Shown piece by piece: positions 13,614 to 18,008 of a stretch of 18,008 nucleotides of DNA. How positions within the stretch are numbered: the first letter of the stretch is position 1; each line of letters starts with the position of its first letter. The notes beneath the pieces are model-generated. The model made no database searches. It was not told the DNA's origin and was given only the letters and a program-made list of their open reading frames with translations. A program made the position numbers and the translations under genes. Source of the DNA: an uncultured Sphingobacteriales bacterium (GTDB taxonomy: Bacteria > Bacteroidota > Bacteroidia > Chitinophagales > Chitinophagaceae); the NCBI GenBank assembly GCA_937991535.1, contig CALKHN010000103.1, positions 1 through 18,008 of the forward strand, given 5' to 3'.

Positions 13614-14954
13614 TTATATCATATAAACAATATCAGAAGCATTGGTTGGATAAGAGAAAATTGTTTTTTTCAATTGGCTTGCTTTTAGATCAGCATTCAT
13701 GGCTACCGCAAAAATATTTATGGTTTCTTCAGCATTATTTCCTAAAAGATGAGCGCCTAATATCCGGTCGGTTTTGTTATCAATCAAAACTTTAAAAGCG
13801 GTAATTGGTTCGTTCAAACGCTTTGAAGCAAACCAGCCGGTGGTTTCTTCATAATTTACTTTATAATTTAATTTTTGAATTTTAGCCGCATCTTCTGTCA
13901 AACCCACTGAGGCGAGAGGCGGAAGAGAGAATACATTGGAAGGGATGTAACCATAATCAATCTTCAAATGATTGCCTTTTAATAAATTACTGGCAAGTAC
14001 AATCGCTTCTTTTCCGCCAACAGGCGTTAATGGGAGACCTTTATCATTTGCATCGCCACAAGCATAAAAATCAGGATTAGAAACACTTTGCATATACTCA
14101 TTTACTTCTACTCCCTTTTTGCCAACAGAAACATTTACTTTCTCTAAACTTAAATCATCTATATCCGCAGTTCTTCCTGCAGAATGCACTGCAAGCTGCG
14201 TGGAAAATGTTTTTTCTTTTCCTTCCTGTTCGGCATGAATTAAAAGGCGGCCATTTTCTTTAGATATTCCTTTTACGTTGGTTTTTAAAATGATCTTAAT
14301 ACCTGCCGCTTCGCTTGCTTTCAGTAAAAGTTTAACCAGATCGGCATCAAAGTTCTCCAATGGACCTTCGCCTCTATGAACAATGGTTGCTTTTACTCCA
14401 AAGCTGGAAACAATGTGGGCAAATTCAAAAGCGATATAACCGCCACCCACAAATAAAATTTCATCCGGCAATTCTTGCAGTTCTAAAAATGCGGTGCTGT
14501 CAATTAATAATTCTTCTCCAGGTATAGAAAGCTTTCGTGGTCTAGCGCCGTTTGCAATAACAAATTTTTCCGCATGTAAAATATCTTCATTTATTTGGAG
14601 TGTATTCTCTGAAATAAAATGTGCCCTGCCATGATAAGTGGTAACGCCGGTGCTTTTTAATGCATTTTCTCTTTTACCTGGTATCGGTTCTGTAAAGGTT
14701 TTTTTGAATTTCATCAAACCCTTCCATGAAGCTGTGGCAGGAGTGGACAAGCCTTTTCCTTGCAATTGTTTATTCAGTGCTAAAATATGAGCTATGCCTA
14801 CCAGTACTTTTTTAGGATCGCATCCTCTTAAAGCGCAGGTTCCTCCATAAGGAAGGGAATCTATGATGGCTGTTTTTTTGCCTGCTTTAGCACAACGTTT
14901 CGCAACTAAACTACCCGACCCTGTTCCAATTACAATCACATCAAATTTTTCCAT
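13614..14954 (-). CDS. MerA-like FAD/NAD(P)H disulfide oxidoreductase, atypical
   Basis: 446-residue class I pyridine-nucleotide disulfide oxidoreductase. Visible: FAD-binding GTGSGS (10-15), redox-active GGTCALRGCDPKK with Cys40 and Cys45 (CX4C), NAD(P)-binding VGGGYIAFEFA (169-179), second FAD site YACGDAND (297-304), and a C-terminal dimerisation domain from about 338. The usual catalytic His-Glu dyad (HPTxxE) is replaced: the matching region reads FSYPTNASD (433-441), with Tyr435 where the His would be, as in MerA. However, the N-terminal HMA domain and the C-terminal Cys pair of MerA are both missing, so it is not a standard mercuric reductase. It may reduce a small thiol, a metal-thiolate or another disulfide. 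It lies just upstream of the arsR-merTP unit, separated by 251 bases. Confidence 0.85.
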   Translation of the reverse strand: MEKFDVIVIGTGSGSLVAKRCAKAGKKTAIIDSLPYGGTCALRGCDPKKVLVGIAHILALNKQLQGKGLSTPATASWKGLMKFKKTFTEPIPGKRENALKSTGVTTYHGRAHFISENTLQINEDILHAEKFVIANGARPRKLSIPGEELLIDSTAFLELQELPDEILFVGGGYIAFEFAHIVSSFGVKATIVHRGEGPLENFDADLVKLLLKASEAAGIKIILKTNVKGISKENGRLLIHAEQEGKEKTFSTQLAVHSAGRTADIDDLSLEKVNVSVGKKGVEVNEYMQSVSNPDFYACGDANDKGLPLTPVGGKEAIVLASNLLKGNHLKIDYGYIPSNVFSLPPLASVGLTEDAAKIQKLNYKVNYEETTGWFASKRLNEPITAFKVLIDNKTDRILGAHLLGNNAEETINIFAVAMNADLKASQLKKTIFSYPTNASDIVYMI

Positions 14955-14998
14955 TGGTATTGATTTTAATTTTTGTAAAATAGCCTTTATTCCTTCGG

Positions 14999-15199
14999 CT
15001 AATGTGAGATATAAATGCGGTTTTTTATTTCAATACGTTTTATAAACCGCAATTGCCGCTCTACTTCCGCCATGGCTATTACAGAAAAAGTAACTACTAA
15101 AGCGCCAAGGGTAGTAAAGTTGTTGGCGGCAGAAGCCGTTATTTCAAAATTACCCGAATAAAACATCCACCACAAACCGATTAGGGTTGATATAATCAA
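14999..15199 (-). CDS. SPW-like small two-helix membrane protein or remnant, no normal start
   Basis: Ends at TAG 15001-14999. The only conventional start in frame is TTG at 15199-15197 (66 residues), yet convincing protein sequence continues upstream to 15238 (NEYKIRGNPWN), just after an in-frame TAA and overlapping the copB stop. Two hydrophobic segments (about 1-14 and 29-45) contain LIISTLIGLWWMF and GALVVTFSVIAMAEV. This layout, an xPWN box before a helix and the GALVVTFSVIA-AEV motif, resembles SPW-repeat membrane proteins as I remember them. Family members usually carry a further helix, so this copy may be truncated at both ends or use a non-standard start. Function unknown; it separates copB from the flavoprotein gene. 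Confidence 0.5.
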   Translation of the reverse strand: MIISTLIGLWWMFYSGNFEITASAANNFTTLGALVVTFSVIAMAEVERQLRFIKRIEIKNRIYISH

Positions 15200-15230
15200 A
15201 TTCCATGGATTACCTCGTATTTTATATTCA

Positions 15231-17294
15231 TTACTGTTTTATTTTCAACATGCTTGCGTTTATTGCAACCACAATGGTACTAACGCTCATCAATGCTGCA
15301 CCTGCAGCAGGGCTTAATAATATTCCATAGTTGTACAAAACTCCCGCTGCGAGTGGCAAGGCAATAACATTGTACCCTGTTGCCCACATTAGGTTTTGGA
15401 CCATTTTTCGATAGGTTGCTTTGCCAAATAAAATCAGGTTAACGATATCTTTTGGATTACTGTTTACCAATATGATTCCGGCAGTTTCTGCGGCAATGTC
15501 ACTTCCGCTTCCAACCGCTATGCCAATATCTGCTTGTGCCAATGCAGGGGCATCATTTACGCCATCTCCGGTCATGGCAACGAATTCACCATTGCTTTGC
15601 AATTCTTTTATCTTTTCTAATTTTTGGTGTGGCAATACTTCCGCGATAAAGCTATCCATACCCAAAGCTTTACTCACTGTTTCTGCAACGTTTTTATTGT
15701 CGCCGGTAAGCAAAATAGATTTGATGTTGTTCTTTTTTAATTCCTGAATTGCTTCCAGGGATTCAGGGCGTATTTCATCTGACAAAGCAATATAGCCTGC
15801 CAATGAATTATCAATGATTACAAATACAATTGTTTCTGCTGCATCTGTTTTAAAATTTGCAGGCAATGGAATATTATTCTCTTTCAAAAATCCGGGGCTT
15901 ACTACTTTTACTTTTTTGCCTTCTACAATTGCTTCCACGCCTTTGCCGGTTATGGCATTAAAATTTTCCGTAGCCGGAACCTGAATTTTTAAATCTTTTA
16001 CTTTTTGCATGATGCCTGTAGCAATCGGATGTTCAGAGTTTTGTTCCAATGCGGAAGCAATACGTATCAGTTCATTTTCTGACAAGCCATTTTGTAGGGA
16101 AACCACTTTTGAAACTTCAAATTTTCCGATGGTTAATGTGCCTGTTTTATCAAAAACCAATGTGGTTATTTTTCTGCTGTTTTCAAATGCAGTTCTGTTT
16201 TTTATCAGCAAGCCATTCTTTGCGGATAAAGCGGTTGATTTGGCAACTACTAATGGCACGGCCAAACCTAAAGCATGCGGACAACAAATTACAATCACGG
16301 TTACCATTCTTTCCATAGCGAATGCCAAAGTTTTTCCATCCACATACCAATAAATAAAAGTGGCTACCCCTGCAAGAATCGCAATGCCCGTAAGCCATTG
16401 CGCCGCTTTATCGGCCAGCAACTGCGTGTTCGATTTTGCATTCTGCGCATCCTTCACCAGTTTAACTACCTGCGATAGATAAGAGTCTTTGGCACCATGA
16501 GCCACTCTTATTTTTATAGAACCATTTCCGTTTATAGAACCTGCGATTAGGTTATCACCTTTTGATTTTTTCACGGGCTTTGATTCCCCGGTAAGCATAC
16601 TTTCATTCAGATAGCTTTCTCCCTCTTCGATGATGCCATCAGCGGCTACTTTTTCGCCGGGTTTGATGAGGATGATGTCATTTTCTTTAAGCGTTTCTGT
16701 CTTTACGTCAATTACCTCATTTCCGGAAACCAAATGAGCATCGGCGGGCATCAATTGCACCAACAATTCTAATTCTTTTGATGCACCTGCTACAGATTTC
16801 ATTTCTATCCAATGCCCCAGAAGCATGATAAGAATTAACGTGGCGAGTTCCCAAAAGAAATCCATTCCTTCCAATCCAAATACAGTTGCAGAACTATAAA
16901 TATACGCTACGGAAATAGCGAACCCAATCAGCGTCATCATACCGGGATTCCAGAATTTCATTTCCTGGTACCAGCCTTTTAAAAAAGGCCATCCGCCATA
17001 TAAATAAACAATGGTTGATAGTACAAATAAAATATATCCCGAACCGGTAAACTGCCAGTCAACACCCAGCCAATGCTGAATCATAGGCGATAGCAACAAA
17101 ATTGGAATGGTCAGGATCAGTGTGATAAAAAATCTCTTTTTAAAATCATTGATCATCATCGCATGATGGTCGTGGCCTTCCATTCCCATAGATGGATTTG
17201 CATGGTGGTGCATGGAACTGTGATCCATTTTACTATGATCTGTATTATTTATATCAGTTTTATAGGCAACCTGTATTTTATTTTCAGGCGTCAT
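15231..17294 (-). CDS. copB: CopB-type (P1B-3) copper-translocating P-type ATPase
   Basis: About 687 residues from ATG 17294-17292, numbered here from that Met. The N-terminus is rich in His and Met (about 19-47, DHSKMDHSSMHHH, GHDHHAMM), as in CopB. TGES lies at 235-238, CPH at 338-340 in the transport helix, DKTGT at 382-386, SEHP at 420-423 and GDGVND at 576-581. The last two helices carry NLMWATGYNVIALP (634-647) and MSVSTIVVAINA (669-680). CPH with these YN and MSxST signatures defines subgroup P1B-3, exporting Cu(I) or Cu(II). The frame is open to ATG 17417-17415 (728 residues), but that start would overlap the preceding gene by 41 bases and add unconserved sequence; ATG 17345-17343 is another option. 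AGG eight bases before 17294 favours the chosen start slightly. Confidence 0.92.
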   Translation of the reverse strand: MTPENKIQVAYKTDINNTDHSKMDHSSMHHHANPSMGMEGHDHHAMMINDFKKRFFITLILTIPILLLSPMIQHWLGVDWQFTGSGYILFVLSTIVYLYGGWPFLKGWYQEMKFWNPGMMTLIGFAISVAYIYSSATVFGLEGMDFFWELATLILIMLLGHWIEMKSVAGASKELELLVQLMPADAHLVSGNEVIDVKTETLKENDIILIKPGEKVAADGIIEEGESYLNESMLTGESKPVKKSKGDNLIAGSINGNGSIKIRVAHGAKDSYLSQVVKLVKDAQNAKSNTQLLADKAAQWLTGIAILAGVATFIYWYVDGKTLAFAMERMVTVIVICCPHALGLAVPLVVAKSTALSAKNGLLIKNRTAFENSRKITTLVFDKTGTLTIGKFEVSKVVSLQNGLSENELIRIASALEQNSEHPIATGIMQKVKDLKIQVPATENFNAITGKGVEAIVEGKKVKVVSPGFLKENNIPLPANFKTDAAETIVFVIIDNSLAGYIALSDEIRPESLEAIQELKKNNIKSILLTGDNKNVAETVSKALGMDSFIAEVLPHQKLEKIKELQSNGEFVAMTGDGVNDAPALAQADIGIAVGSGSDIAAETAGIILVNSNPKDIVNLILFGKATYRKMVQNLMWATGYNVIALPLAAGVLYNYGILLSPAAGAALMSVSTIVVAINASMLKIKQ

Positions 17295-17376
17295 TTTGCG
17301 ACCTGAATGGTGATTGTTTGGGAATTTTGCTTTTTGATTTAACATCAGGGGAAATTTAATCAGGGAAGGTATCGTT

Positions 17377-17682
17377 TTATAATTCCATTTCAGTATTGAT
17401 AAACTCCTTTGTTCCATCAGGACCTGTAATATTTAAAATGATGTTGCTTTGATCGTCTTCAATTACATTATTAAAAGTTAAGAAGTTACAACATCTTCTT
17501 TCAGCCTTAATAAAAGTTATTACCTGATCGAGCGTTTTATCAGAACCTGTAAAAGTGTAATGATAGCCGTTATCTAATTCTTCTTTCTTTAAAATATTCT
17601 CTTTTAAAAGAGCAATCACTTCTAATTTATATTTTTGCAATTCAGCGCTTGTTAATTGACAGGTTATTAATTTAGCTTCCAT
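17377..17682 (-). CDS. Small ERRCC-motif protein, putative soft-metal-binding
   Basis: 101-residue soluble protein without signal or membrane helix. The core motif is IKAERRCCNFLTF (58-70) with vicinal Cys64-Cys65, and a late strand reads NIILNITGPDGTKEFI (80-95); Cys8 is the only other cysteine. Small proteins with an E(R/S)xCCxFxxF centre and an ITGPEG-like ending recur near MerR/ArsR-type metal genes; this is recollection of a pattern, not a named family. A vicinal Cys pair in a helix could bind Cu(I) or Hg(II), or pass metal to the CopB ATPase encoded directly downstream. Start ATG 17682-17680 lies 55 bases after the CDF gene. Function is not established. Confidence 0.7.
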   Translation of the reverse strand: MEAKLITCQLTSAELQKYKLEVIALLKENILKKEELDNGYHYTFTGSDKTLDQVITFIKAERRCCNFLTFNNVIEDDQSNIILNITGPDGTKEFINTEMEL

Positions 17683-17737
17683 GTGCTAATTGGTTTGGTT
17701 GATTTTTTTGAAACTGATTTCTTATTATAAATTGGAT

Positions 17738-18008
17738 TCAAATTGTTTGAAAAGGTTCTACATGAACCAAAACGTTTGTAACTCTTAACTTACTTTCAAG
17801 CAGCGCATCTTTTACCAAATGTGCAATACGATGGCCTTCTGTAACACTTAACTTGCCATCTAACTCAATGTGAATGTCCACATAATAATCAAACCCCATC
17901 TTTCTTACATAGCATTTTTCTATTCCTTGTACCATAGGAACAGCAGCGGCTATTTCTTTTACTTTCTCAACGATTTCATTAGAAGGAGCTTTATCCATAA
18001 TTTCTGAT
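17738..18008 (-). CDS. C-terminal dimerisation domain of a CDF cation exporter (cut by window edge)
   Basis: About 90 codons of the C-terminal part are visible, ending at TGA 17740-17738. The ATG at 17998 is most likely internal: the frame stays open to the window edge (reading SEI before MDKAPSNE), and the MDxAP box is what joins TM6 to the cytoplasmic domain in CDF proteins. The visible domain shows GIEKCYVRKMGFDYYVDIHI (25-44 from that Met), EGHRIAHLVKDALL and a final VLVHVEPF strand, all typical of the ZT_dimer (PF16916) ferredoxin-like fold that binds Zn at the dimer interface. The membrane part lies beyond 18008. It differs clearly from the CzcD at 3982-4863, so the island carries two kinds of CDF exporter. 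Confidence 0.85.
   Translation of the reverse strand, partial: SEIMDKAPSNEIVEKVKEIAAAVPMVQGIEKCYVRKMGFDYYVDIHIELDGKLSVTEGHRIAHLVKDALLESKLRVTNVLVHVEPFQTI

Noticed and set aside
13497..13688. Plus-strand frame of 63 codons after the flavoprotein gene
   Set aside because: Overlaps the 3' end of the flavoprotein gene, opposite strand, no family resemblance.
13614..14954. Calling the flavoprotein a genuine mercuric reductase (MerA)
   Set aside because: It lacks the C-terminal Cys pair and the N-terminal HMA domain needed for that call; only the Tyr substitution and CX4C agree.
16183..16398. Minus-strand frame of 71 codons in a second frame
   Set aside because: Lies inside the CopB gene in another frame, covering the CPH helix; CopB is certain there.
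17295..17417. N-terminal extension of CopB to ATG 17417
   Set aside because: Would overlap the ERRCC gene by 41 bases and add sequence unlike CopB N-termini; ATG at 17294 just before the His/Met-rich region fits better.

Overview
The window is an AT-rich, almost completely one-directional metal-homeostasis and metal-resistance island. Every convincing gene lies on the minus strand, so transcription runs from position 18008 towards 1. The organism is most likely a Bacteroidota, probably of a Chitinophagaceae or Sphingobacteriales type. The reasons are: short A/T-rich leaders without Shine-Dalgarno boxes; promoter candidates of the Bacteroidota form (TTTG, 19-21 bp, TAnnTTTG); and gene forms typical of that phylum, such as a CzcA fused to an outer-membrane factor, a DUF6660-like Cys-rich protein next to it, and a GDCCVxC small protein with MerTP.

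Layout in transcription order. (1) 18008-14955: the end of a CDF cation exporter (cut by the window edge), a small ERRCC cysteine protein, a CopB-type (CPH, P1B-3) copper ATPase, a small SPW-like membrane ORF without a normal start, and then (14954-13614) a MerA-like flavoprotein disulfide reductase. (2) 13408-12164: an ArsR/SmtB-family repressor with its own palindromic operator and promoter, then MerTP and the GDCCVxC protein, tightly packed (4-bp overlap, then direct abutment). (3) 12090-5157: a second promoter candidate, the DUF6660-like exported protein, a one-helix basic peptide, the 1455-residue CzcA-outer-membrane-factor fusion, the CzcB adaptor lipoprotein, an MgtC-family protein, and a tiny Cys/His-rich reading frame that looks broken by one missing base. 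An intrinsic terminator follows at 5192-5157. (4) 4863-1: a CzcD-type CDF exporter, two tiny membrane or unknown proteins around a SpoIIAA-like STAS protein, a P1B-4 (SPC / HEGST) ATPase with two cysteine-poor HMA-like domains and a His-rich linker, and the N-terminal third of a second Zn/Cd/Pb-type P-type ATPase.

How they work together (family knowledge plus inference): CDF proteins and P1B ATPases move Zn/Cd/Co/Cu from the cytoplasm to the periplasm. The CzcA-CzcB-outer-membrane-factor complex then carries divalent cations out of the cell. MerTP, the GDCCVxC protein, the ERRCC protein and the flavoprotein form a thiol-based part that handles soft metals such as Hg, Cd or Cu, apparently under the ArsR sensor. 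No true MerA is present in the window. I saw no rRNA, tRNA, CRISPR array, transposase or integrase.

The points most worth a second look are: the RND-outer-membrane-factor fusion with an internal signal-peptide-like segment; the arsR promoter, whose -33 box lies inside the operator and whose -7 box almost touches the start codon; the Tyr-for-His flavoprotein next to merTP; and the Cys/His micro-gene that ends two bases before a terminator.
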